Positions 56,864-64,000 of a stretch of DNA of 64,000 bases are shown here, piece after piece. The notes under the pieces were generated by a model. It saw only the letters and a list, made by a program, of their open reading frames with translations. It was not told the origin of the DNA and ran no database searches. The translations under genes were made by a program, and so were the position numbers. The stretch's first letter is position 1. Every line of letters starts with the position of its first letter. The stretch comes from Rhizobium tumorigenes (GTDB taxonomy: Bacteria > Pseudomonadota > Alphaproteobacteria > Rhizobiales > Rhizobiaceae): NCBI RefSeq assembly GCF_003240565.2, contig NZ_CP117255.1:1116001-1180000 (forward strand). Direction: 5' to 3'.

Positions 56864-58114
56864 TTGAACACACGGGATGTCGACAGCGCACAGGAAGCCA
56901 TGCGGGAGATTTTCCCCGCAACGCCGCTGCAATTCAACGAGCATCTCTCCGCCCGCTACGGTGCCGATATCTGGCTGAAGCGCGAGGACCTGACGCCCGT
57001 GCGCTCCTACAAGATCCGCGGTGCCTTCAACTTTTTCCGCAAGCAGATGGCAGCCGGCGGTACCGGTAAAGTCTTCGTCTGCGCCTCGGCCGGTAACCAC
57101 GCGCAAGGATTTGCCTTCGTGTGCCGCCACTTCGGCGTGCCCGGTGTGGTTTTCATGCCGGTGACGACACCGCAGCAGAAGATCGAGAAGACCCGCATAT
57201 TCGGCGGCGAATTCATCACGATCAAACTCTTCGGCGACTTTTTCGACCAGTGCTACCAGGCTGCCCGCGACTACGTCTCGGCCAATGACGGCTTCATGGT
57301 GCCGCCGTTCGACCACGCCGACATTATCGAGGGGCAGGCGACGGTGGCGGCCGAAATCGCGGCGCAATTGCCGGAGGGCGTGCTGCCGGATCTGGTCGTG
57401 ATGCCGGTCGGCGGCGGCGGCCTCGCTGCCGGGATCACCGGCTATTTCAGCGATGTCCTGCCACCGTCGGCGTTCCGTTTCGTCGAGCCGGCGGGCGCTC
57501 CCAGCCTTCGTCGCTCGGTAGAGGCCGGAAGCCTGCTGACATTGCCGAAGGTCGATAATTTCGTTGACGGGGCGGCGGTTGCCCGCATTGGCGATCTCAA
57601 TTTTGAAGCATTGCGAGGTTTCCCCGCCGATCAGGTGATGCTGATGCCGGAGAATGCTATCTGCGTGACGATCATCGACATGCTGAATGTCGAAGGCGTC
57701 GTGCTCGAACCGGCCGGCGCTCTGGCGATCACCGCGCTCGAGGCGATGGATCGCGACGCTATCCGTGGCAAGACCATTGTTGCCGTCGTGTCCGGTGGCA
57801 ACTTCGATTTCGAGCGGTTGCCCGACGTCAAGGAGCGCGCCATGCGCCATGCGGGCTTGAAGAAATATTTTATTCTGCGTCTGGCCCAGCGTCCTGGGGC
57901 GCTGCGTGACTTTCTCAATCTGCTCGGCCCTGACGATGACATCGCCCGCTTCGAATACCTGAAGAAGAGCGCCCGCAATTTCGGTTCTATCCTGATCGGA
58001 ATCGAGGTGAAGAATGCGGACAGTTTCGCGGAGCTGCGGCAGAATTTCGAGAATGCCGGACTTGGCTACGAAGACATCACCGATAACGAGATCCTTGCAA
58101 ACCTGATCATATGA
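56864..58114 (+). CDS. ilvA: Threonine dehydratase (threonine ammonia-lyase)
   Basis: PLP enzyme, 416 residues, making 2-oxobutyrate for isoleucine synthesis. The PLP lysine is in VRSYKIRGAFNF (about residue 50), the phosphate-binding glycines in VGGGGLAAGI, and SAGNHAQGFA is conserved. One ACT-like regulatory domain (about residues 325-416: YFILRLAQRPGALRDFLNLL) follows, as in the short IlvA forms of B. subtilis and Corynebacterium. The start is TTG 56864 with AAGGA ten bases upstream; no in-frame ATG occurs until residue 13. Confidence 0.94.
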   Translation: MNTRDVDSAQEAMREIFPATPLQFNEHLSARYGADIWLKREDLTPVRSYKIRGAFNFFRKQMAAGGTGKVFVCASAGNHAQGFAFVCRHFGVPGVVFMPVTTPQQKIEKTRIFGGEFITIKLFGDFFDQCYQAARDYVSANDGFMVPPFDHADIIEGQATVAAEIAAQLPEGVLPDLVVMPVGGGGLAAGITGYFSDVLPPSAFRFVEPAGAPSLRRSVEAGSLLTLPKVDNFVDGAAVARIGDLNFEALRGFPADQVMLMPENAICVTIIDMLNVEGVVLEPAGALAITALEAMDRDAIRGKTIVAVVSGGNFDFERLPDVKERAMRHAGLKKYFILRLAQRPGALRDFLNLLGPDDDIARFEYLKKSARNFGSILIGIEVKNADSFAELRQNFENAGLGYEDITDNEILANLII

Positions 58115-58155
58115 CTGTCTGCGCTTTCAGGCCGCGGCAAACCAAGAGGCAAACA

Positions 58156-58488
58156 ATGGCGTCCTTCTTCTCCACGATCCTGTCGCTGTTCACCGGTGCC
58201 GGCGGGCCCAAGGCCGAGGCCACAAAGGCGGGGGCGCCAGCCGCCTCGCAGACCTATCAGGATTGCCAGATTTTCGCCGTTCCGCAGCGTGAAGGCAGCC
58301 AGTTCCGTCTGGCCGGTCGTATCGAAAAGCAGGTGAACGGCGAAATCCTGGTTCGGAGCTTCATCCGCGCCGACGTTTTCAGCTCGGTCGATGACGCGGT
58401 GGAGACGACCTTCCGCAAGGCGCAACAGATCATCGACCAGCATGGCCCGTCGCTGTTTGCCGATGGCGAGCCTAGCCGTCAGGTCTGA
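58156..58488 (+). CDS. HlyU-family protein
   Basis: A 110-residue soluble protein of the HlyU family (PF10115), named after a Vibrio haemolysin activator. After a hydrophobic start (MASFFSTILSLFTGAGG) and a hydrophilic linker, the core YQDCQIFAVPQREGSQFRLAGRIEKQVNGEILVRSFIRAD and the helix AVETTFRKAQQIIDQHGPSLF fit. In alphaproteobacteria its role is unknown. Start ATG 58156; 15 upstream in-frame residues are rejected. Confidence 0.8.
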   Translation: MASFFSTILSLFTGAGGPKAEATKAGAPAASQTYQDCQIFAVPQREGSQFRLAGRIEKQVNGEILVRSFIRADVFSSVDDAVETTFRKAQQIIDQHGPSLFADGEPSRQV

Positions 58489-58807
58489 TTGGGTGCGCTG
58501 TTTCGCCAGTAACGGATGAGGGGCTTGATCGCCCATCATCTGCAAAAAAAACATCTCACGTTATTAACAAGAAGTCGCAGGAGCGGGTGGGGATCGGCTC
58601 CATCAGCAGCATTTCCGCGAGTTTTGCACTTAAGCACCGCTTGTCGCTACTCTCTCTTCTTAACTGGCACCGCGCAGCGTTAACATCGTTGCGTCAAAAT
58701 ACCGGATTCGACTGCAATAGACTTGGCGGAACCTCAGCCGTCCTATATTTCAAACTTAAACGGTCGTTGTGCAGAAACACATTTAAGAGGCGAAAGCGGA
58801 CAATGCG
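58489..58807 (+). other. Upstream region of the diguanylate cyclase gene
   Basis: A 319-base gap between the HlyU-like gene and the GGDEF gene. A run of eight As at 58546-58553 and a CTATAT patch near 58742 are seen, the latter a possible -10 element but without a convincing -35. ATG 58803 opens a three-codon frame overlapping the true start at 58808. No gene is visible. Confidence 0.3.
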
Positions 58808-60076
58808 ATGAGGGAGCTTAACCTGGCTTTGTTCGTGCTCGAGGCCGTCGCTTATTTTGCGATCATGGTGACTCTCCTGCATTTGCGGCACCGTATCGGG
58901 CTGGGCGTCTTCCTGACGGCACTCGGCGTAATGCACTTCATGGAAACCTATCTCGCAGCCGTCTTCTATGTCGAACTGCCTTTCGGCGTGGTGTCTCCCG
59001 GCTCCTCGGTGTTTTTCGCCGGCAAGCTGATGATGATCCTGATGCTTTACATGCAGGAGGATGCGGCGATCGTGCGCCAGCCGATCTACGGTCTGTTTCT
59101 CGGCAATTTGCTCACCGTCGCGATTGCCTGGGCGGTGCAGTTTCAAATTCCCGCCGTGGTATCGCCGGGCCGCAGTACGGATTTCGCTTTTCTTCGGGAG
59201 ATGGGTTGGCTGATGATCTGGGGCACGGCGCTGCTCTATATCGACGCCATAGGCATCATCCTGCTCTATGAGAAACTGGGTCGTTTCATACAGCGCTGGG
59301 TCGTGTTGCGCTTCATGATCGCAGGCTTCGTGCTGCTGACCTTCGACCAGATCGGCTTCTTTGCGGCTTTACATTATTTCTCAGGCGTTCCGATGGCTGC
59401 CTTCTGGAGCGGTTGGATTGGTAAGCTTCTCGCCGTTCTGATCTATTCGGGGCTTTTCGCGCTCTATCAGCGCAGCATACGACGACATCTGGCGACCACC
59501 GCGCACCGCTCCGTGCTCGACGTGTTTCACGACCTGACGTTTCGCGAGCGCTACGACGATCTCTTCTCTCGCAGCGGTCGCGATCTGCTGACGGGTACGT
59601 TCGATCGCAACCGCATGGAGGTGGAAGGGCCGCAGATACTGCGCGACAGCCAGAAGCGTAACGAAACCATGACGCTGCTGCTGATCGACGCCGACGACTT
59701 CAAGGCGGTCAACGACCAGTTCGGCCATCTCGAAGGCGATGGCGTCTTGAAGGCGGTCGCCGCCGCAATCTCGAACGCATTACGCCCGACCGACCGGCTC
59801 TTCCGGTTCGGCGGCGAGGAATTCGTGGTGCTCTGCACGCGGACAAATCACGCGGAGGCATTGCTTCTGGCCGAGCATCTGCGGTGGCAGGTGGCGGAAA
59901 CCATTCGCAATCCAGGGGGCAAACCCATCACCGTCAGCATCGGCGTTGCAACGTCCGGGGATGATGCCGCAAGCTTCAACGGCCTGCTGGCAATCGCCGA
60001 CGACCGGCTTTACCTCGCCAAGAATGACGGCCGCAATCGCGTCGTCGGCCGCGCCGGCTGGAAGCCGCTGGGCTGA
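58808..60076 (+). CDS. Membrane-bound diguanylate cyclase (GGDEF)
   Basis: 422 residues. An N-terminal membrane-sensor region with about six helices (residues 1-225) is linked to a GGDEF domain (about 255-415) that makes c-di-GMP. The active site is RFGGEEF with DADDFKAVNDQFGH upstream, both intact; no RxxD inhibitory site precedes it, so product inhibition is probably absent. No EAL domain. The sensed signal is unknown. A PilZ protein, a potential c-di-GMP receptor, lies 2.2 kb downstream on the other strand. Confidence 0.93.
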   Translation: MRELNLALFVLEAVAYFAIMVTLLHLRHRIGLGVFLTALGVMHFMETYLAAVFYVELPFGVVSPGSSVFFAGKLMMILMLYMQEDAAIVRQPIYGLFLGNLLTVAIAWAVQFQIPAVVSPGRSTDFAFLREMGWLMIWGTALLYIDAIGIILLYEKLGRFIQRWVVLRFMIAGFVLLTFDQIGFFAALHYFSGVPMAAFWSGWIGKLLAVLIYSGLFALYQRSIRRHLATTAHRSVLDVFHDLTFRERYDDLFSRSGRDLLTGTFDRNRMEVEGPQILRDSQKRNETMTLLLIDADDFKAVNDQFGHLEGDGVLKAVAAAISNALRPTDRLFRFGGEEFVVLCTRTNHAEALLLAEHLRWQVAETIRNPGGKPITVSIGVATSGDDAASFNGLLAIADDRLYLAKNDGRNRVVGRAGWKPLG

Positions 60077-60140
60077 CGCCGGCGTTGCGCTGGTTGTTCC
60101 GACGGGCACCATCGGCACCCGTCGCATAAGCTAGCCGCGA

Positions 60141-62126
60141 TCAGAGAACCAACCGGAACGTATGGAAACCGTCGGCGCCGTCGCCCACATCCTCGACGCG
60201 GACGCTTTTGAGGTCGGCGATATAGGTCTTCGCCTTTGGCGCGCTGTCGAACACGACAGTGGTGCCCGGCATCGGCTTGAAGGTCCAGTTGCCATCGGCG
60301 CTGGGGTTGATGGTGCGCTGGTCGTGGATATAGCGGACGATGACGTCGCGATTTGTATCAGGCGCCTGATAGACCACCTTGTCCGTGGCGATATCCGGAA
60401 ACTTGCCGCCGCCGCCCGCCCTGTAGTTGTTGGTGACCACCAGGAATTTCATTGCCGGATCAATCGGTTTTCCGTCGAACTGCAGGTTTTGAATGCGATT
60501 GGAATCGGCATTCACCAGCTTGCCGTCGTCATCGAACCGACGCTTCTGCGAAAGGTCGATCTGATAGGTGACGCCGTCTATGACGTCGAAATTGAACGAC
60601 GGGAAGGCCTGGTTCAGCAGCGGTGCATCTTTTGCCCCCGGTGTGATCTGGTTGAACATCGACGCCGACATCTCGAGCCAGTTTTTGACCTGCGCTCCGT
60701 TGATAACGACGGCTTGCACGGTGTTCGGATAGAGGTAGAGGTCGGCGACGTTCTTGATGGCAATTGGTCCTGCGGCGACGTCGGTGTAGTAGTCCGGGCC
60801 GTTGCGGCCACCGCATTTGAAGGGCGCTGCTGCAGAGAGAACAGGCAGATCCTTGTACTGCGTCTCCTTCAGCATGTCCTTGATGTACCAGCTTTGCGCC
60901 TTGGAGACGATCTGGACCGAGGGGTCGTCGGCCACCAGCGCGAAATAGGAATAGAGCGGCGCCGCCGTCTTGCCGACGGGCGTGCGCACATAGGCGAGGG
61001 TTGCCTCGTGCTCTGCTTTCGCTGCCTCGACCACTTCCTTCTTGTCGCCGACATCGGCGATGACCTTCTTCTTCTCGTCGCGGTGATAGATCGGCCGAGC
61101 TTCGCAAGTGAAGTCGACGATCTTCCAGTCCTTGCCGTCCTTTTCCAGCAAAAGGTCGATAAGGCCGAGGTGAGAACCCCAGAAGCCGCCCATGACAGCA
61201 GGTTTGCCCTGCAACGTGCCCTTGACGGGGTCGGCGCCCTTGATCCCGTCCCAGGTTTTCGGGCCGGGGAAGACCAGATGCTGGTGGCCCGTGAAGACCG
61301 CATCGATGCCTTCGACTGCCGCCACATAGAGCGATGCATTTTCCATCCGGGCGGACGGAGCAGACCCATCGATGCCGGAATGCGAAAGGGCGATGATGAT
61401 ATCGGCGCCCTGTTCCTTCATGACGGGCACCCATGCCTTGGCGGCCTCGACGATATCGCGGGTCTGTGCCTTGCCTTCGAGGTTCTTGAGATCCCAGAGC
61501 ATGATCTGTGGCGGAACGAAGCCGATAAAGCCGATTTTGATCGGCGTCTCCTTGCCGGCACCGTCCTTGATGGTCTTGTCGAGGATCATATACGGCTTGA
61601 AGAACAGGTCGTCCTTCTTCGGGTCGCTGGCCAGTTGCCCTCTGGTGAGGTTGGCGCAGACGAAGGGGAAGTTGGCGCCGCCCAGAACTTTGAACATGAA
61701 GTCGAGGCCGTAATTGAATTCGTGGTTGCCGAGCGTGCCGACGTCGTAATTGAGCGTGTTCATGGCCTTGATGACGGGGTGGACGTCCCCGTCCTTCATG
61801 CCGTGCTGATAGGCCATGTAGTCGCCCATCGGATTGCCCTGCAGCACGTCGCCATTGTCCACGAGAATCGAATTGGTCGCTTCGGCACGGATGGAATCGA
61901 TGATCGTTGCCGTCCGCGTCAACCCCATCGTCTCGTTCGGCTTGTCGGCGTAGTAGTCATAGGGGAAGACGTTGACGTGGATATCCGTGGTTTCCATCAG
62001 CCGCAGATGGGCCTGATTGCCGGCTGCGCGCGCCGAAAAGGGGTGCAGCATGACAAGTGCTGCAGACGCACCGAGACCGCCCAGCAACGAGCGGCGGGAC
62101 ATGGAAAAATCGAAACTCGCAGGCAT
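60141..62126 (-). CDS. cpdB: Periplasmic 2',3'-cyclic-nucleotide 2'-phosphodiesterase / 3'-nucleotidase
   Basis: CpdB-like bifunctional enzyme, 661 residues, for nucleotide salvage in the periplasm. A Tat signal (SRRSLLGGLGASAALVML) is at the N-terminus. The metallophosphatase motifs TTDIHVNVFPYDYY, LVDNGDVLQG, GNHEFNYG, ALSHSGID and GHQHLVF bind two metals; the C-terminal 5'-nucleotidase domain has TNNYRAGGGGKFP. Start ATG 62126 has GAGGAGA directly upstream; the longer frame to 62198 is rejected. Convergent with the GGDEF gene. Confidence 0.94.
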   Translation of the reverse strand: MPASFDFSMSRRSLLGGLGASAALVMLHPFSARAAGNQAHLRLMETTDIHVNVFPYDYYADKPNETMGLTRTATIIDSIRAEATNSILVDNGDVLQGNPMGDYMAYQHGMKDGDVHPVIKAMNTLNYDVGTLGNHEFNYGLDFMFKVLGGANFPFVCANLTRGQLASDPKKDDLFFKPYMILDKTIKDGAGKETPIKIGFIGFVPPQIMLWDLKNLEGKAQTRDIVEAAKAWVPVMKEQGADIIIALSHSGIDGSAPSARMENASLYVAAVEGIDAVFTGHQHLVFPGPKTWDGIKGADPVKGTLQGKPAVMGGFWGSHLGLIDLLLEKDGKDWKIVDFTCEARPIYHRDEKKKVIADVGDKKEVVEAAKAEHEATLAYVRTPVGKTAAPLYSYFALVADDPSVQIVSKAQSWYIKDMLKETQYKDLPVLSAAAPFKCGGRNGPDYYTDVAAGPIAIKNVADLYLYPNTVQAVVINGAQVKNWLEMSASMFNQITPGAKDAPLLNQAFPSFNFDVIDGVTYQIDLSQKRRFDDDGKLVNADSNRIQNLQFDGKPIDPAMKFLVVTNNYRAGGGGKFPDIATDKVVYQAPDTNRDVIVRYIHDQRTINPSADGNWTFKPMPGTTVVFDSAPKAKTYIADLKSVRVEDVGDGADGFHTFRLVL

Positions 62127-62238
62127 GGCTTTCTCCTCAGCATTCATCGACGTCCCCCGACGCCGGGCGAGACTAGGATGATTTATCGAGGAGTGCACCC
62201 GTTAAGTGACAGGTAGATGGCACCAGTCCGGCAAGCGG

Positions 62239-62589
62239 TCAGCGTTTCAAAACCGGCGTGATATCCTTGTGGAAAAATCGGAAATAGGAGCTGACCTGCG
62301 CCGCCGCATTGGAGCTGCGGTTGAATTCGACGCCAATGCGGCCATTGCGCATCCAGCGGACCGTCCCCTCGATGGTGCCGATTTCTTCGCAGTCGATGCG
62401 GACCTTGCTGCCGGCCGCTCCGAGGAAGGCGCCGCTCAGATCGAGCGCCAGGCCCGTGGGGGAAAGATCGACAATGCGGCCTTCGGTTTCACGATTGAGA
62501 TATCTGACGCTGCCGACCAGGCGCGCATGGCGACGGACCTGGCTGCGCACCTTCATACCGAGCATGTTGGGTTCGTTCTGCATTGTCAT
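62239..62589 (-). CDS. PilZ-domain protein
   Basis: A 116-residue single-domain PilZ protein, probable c-di-GMP binder. The two ligand motifs are present: an RxxxR-type stretch (RSQVRRHARL, about residues 15-24) and DLSPTGLAL (about 42-50, matching D/NxSxxG). Start ATG 62589 follows GGAGGCAGGA. Rhizobial PilZ proteins of this size often regulate motility or exopolysaccharide; the target is unknown here. Confidence 0.9.
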   Translation of the reverse strand: MTMQNEPNMLGMKVRSQVRRHARLVGSVRYLNRETEGRIVDLSPTGLALDLSGAFLGAAGSKVRIDCEEIGTIEGTVRWMRNGRIGVEFNRSSNAAAQVSSYFRFFHKDITPVLKR

Positions 62590-62671
62590 TCCTGCCTCCA
62601 GTTAAGGATTAGCCGACAGACGTTGATAATGAGTCTATGCCAAGCTTAAGTTTCGAAGCGGCGTACTCCGG

Positions 62672-63133
62672 TTAAAGACCGACATTCGGCCTGTCGATCA
62701 CCTCTCGTAGCGCGAAGCTAGAGTTGATCTTGACCACATGCGGCAAGGCGGACAGCCAGTCGCGGTGGATGCGCTCGTAGTCCTCCAGATCGCGTGCGGC
62801 GACCCGCAGGATATAGTCGTACTCGCCCGACATCAGATAGCAAACGAGCACGTTCGGGCAAAGTTTTACCGCTGTTTCGAATTCGGTCAACGTTTTGGCG
62901 AACTGGCCGGACAGCGAAATATGGACAACGGCGATCATCCGGTAGTCCAGCGCCTTGTGCGACAGGCGCGTGTGGTAGCCGCCGATGGTGCCGTTCTTTT
63001 CGAGAATATCGACGCGGCGCGAGCAGGCTGATGGCGAAAGGCCAGCCTTTACGGCAAGCTCGGTATTGGTGATCCGGGCATTCTGCTGAAGAGCTCTCAA
63101 AATGGCACGATCGATGGCATCAAGCTCGGACAT
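62672..63133 (-). CDS. Lrp/AsnC-family regulator
   Basis: 153 residues. The N-terminal HTH (MSELDAIDRAILRALQQNARITNTELAVKAGLSPSACSRRVDILE) and C-terminal RAM/ligand domain (VHISLSGQFAKTLTEFETAVKLCPNVLVCYLMSGEYDYILRV) are complete. Divergent from ald; in several bacteria this arrangement is an alanine-responsive activator of alanine dehydrogenase (AldR-like). Start ATG 63133; upstream in-frame residues are rejected. Confidence 0.93.
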   Translation of the reverse strand: MSELDAIDRAILRALQQNARITNTELAVKAGLSPSACSRRVDILEKNGTIGGYHTRLSHKALDYRMIAVVHISLSGQFAKTLTEFETAVKLCPNVLVCYLMSGEYDYILRVAARDLEDYERIHRDWLSALPHVVKINSSFALREVIDRPNVGL

Positions 63134-63191
63134 TCGAATATCCTTCGATATTTGATGGTAAAACGCAATTATCGTCGAAAAGCGATAGTTC

Positions 63192-63208
63192 TGCAAACCG
63201 TCTTTGCA
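63192..63208. promoter_or_regulatory. Palindrome between the AsnC regulator and ald
   Basis: TGCAAA-ccgtc-TTTGCA, a 17-bp inverted repeat in the 151-base divergent gap, 76 bases before ald. It is a candidate operator for the adjacent AsnC-type regulator. By eye only. Confidence 0.45.
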
Positions 63209-63284
63209 AGGACATTGCGTCGCCGAAATGGTTCACTCAAGTATCACGATCCGCAAAAGCGGACGGCTATCGAGAGGAACGAAC

Positions 63285-64000
63285 ATGCGCATCGGCTGCC
63301 CGAAGGAAATCAAGAACCACGAATACCGCGTAGGCCTGACGCCGGCCGCCGTGCGTGATTATGTCGCCCACGGCCACCAGGTCTGGATCGAGACCAAGGC
63401 CGGGGCCGGCATCGGTGCCGACGACCACGCCTATGCAGCGGCCGGTGCCAAGATTGTCGGCTCGGCCAAGGAAATTTTCGAGGGTTGCGACATGATCGTC
63501 AAGGTCAAGGAGCCGCAACCGCAGGAGTGGGCACAACTGCGCGAAGGCCAGATCCTTTATACCTATCTCCATCTCGCTCCGGATCCGGAGCAGACAAGGG
63601 GCCTGCTGGCTTCCGGCGTCACCGCCATTGCCTATGAGACTGTGACCGACGACCGTGGCGGCCTGCCATTGCTGGCGCCGATGTCGGAAGTCGCCGGACG
63701 CCTGTCGATCCAGGCTGGAGCGACGGCATTGCAGAAGGCCAATGGCGGTCTCGGCGTCCTCCTCGGCGGCGTTCCCGGGGTGCTGCCGGGCAAGGTCACC
63801 GTTATCGGCGGCGGTGTCGTCGGGCTGCATGCTGCCCGCATGGCCGTCGGCCTCGGTGCAGACGTCACCATCCTCGATCGCTACCTGCCGCGCCTGCGCC
63901 AGCTTGATGACCTCTTTGCCGGCCGGGTTCACACCCGCTATTCCAGCATACAGGCCTTGGAGGACGAAGTCTTCTCCGCCGACCTGGTCATCGGTGCCGT
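63285..64000 (+). CDS. ald: Alanine dehydrogenase, 3' truncated by window edge
   Basis: NAD-dependent L-alanine dehydrogenase; 238 residues visible of about 370. [23 protein letters not shown] is the standard start; [10 protein letters not shown] and LHLAPDP carry substrate-binding residues, and the NAD Rossmann motif [20 protein letters not shown] is at about residues 172-191. ATG 63285 has GAGAGGAACG upstream. Controlled probably by the divergent AsnC-type gene. Confidence 0.96.
   Translation, partial: MRIGCPKEIKNHEYRVGLTPAAVRDYVAHGHQVWIETKAGAGIGADDHAYAAAGAKIVGSAKEIFEGCDMIVKVKEPQPQEWAQLREGQILYTYLHLAPDPEQTRGLLASGVTAIAYETVTDDRGGLPLLAPMSEVAGRLSIQAGATALQKANGGLGVLLGGVPGVLPGKVTVIGGGVVGLHAARMAVGLGADVTILDRYLPRLRQLDDLFAGRVHTRYSSIQALEDEVFSADLVIGA

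Noticed and set aside
60162..62216. 684-codon open frame antisense to cpdB
   Set aside because: Sense protein has Tat signal and all metallophosphatase motifs; the antisense frame has none.

Overview
The window comes from an alphaproteobacterium of the Rhizobiaceae (Rhizobium, Neorhizobium or Agrobacterium type). This is inferred from GC-rich codon use, the order of the rpoBC, str, S10, spc and alpha clusters, an alpha operon without rpsD, a class II (B12-dependent) ribonucleotide reductase, and several small families common in rhizobia (DUF982, DUF992, DUF1883). I cannot name a species from the sequence alone.

Positions 1-29640 are core information-processing genes on the + strand: rpoB (5' end outside the window) and rpoC; a 1.9 kb interruption with two minus-strand genes (a PAP2 phosphatase and a small acidic protein) and a small palindromic repeat; the str operon (rpsL, rpsG, fusA, tuf); the S10 operon (rpsJ to rpsQ), closed by a terminator-like hairpin; the spc operon (rplN to rplO, then secY and adk); and the alpha operon (rpsM, rpsK, rpoA, rplQ), closed by a strong terminator. 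Genes are tightly packed, with overlapping stop and start codons at rplD/rplW, rplV/rpsC, rplX/rplE and secY/adk.

Positions 29640-47980 are mixed accessory and metabolic genes: a DUF4160-DUF2442 fusion, the MsrPQ methionine sulfoxide repair pair, ilvD, an LprI-like protein, a DegP/HtrA protease coupled to rarA, small DUF proteins, a DapA-family protein lacking its catalytic lysine beside a possible 37-aa membrane protein and a ketopantoate reductase, a DUF4105 protein, an alpha/beta hydrolase, a DUF992 protein, a polytopic membrane protein next to an AT-rich gene-free stretch, and a divergent HxlR regulator / short-chain dehydrogenase pair with two matching operator-like sites.

Positions 47980-64000 carry nrdJ with a pair of NrdR-box-like sites upstream, xanthine phosphoribosyltransferase, a tandem universal stress protein, a CinA-type MoaB-fold protein, WrbA, tRNA-Leu(UAA), a VanZ-like protein, a possible small RNA, threonine dehydratase, a HlyU-like protein, a diguanylate cyclase, a periplasmic 2',3'-cyclic phosphodiesterase/nucleotidase, a PilZ protein, and a divergent AsnC-type regulator / alanine dehydrogenase pair (ald runs off the window).

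Most of the window is ordinary chromosome. I see no phage, transposase, CRISPR array or obvious defence island. The observations most worth following are the DapA-like pseudoenzyme, the NrdR-type sites before nrdJ, the HxlR operator pair, the DUF4160-DUF2442 fusion and the possible small RNA before ilvA.
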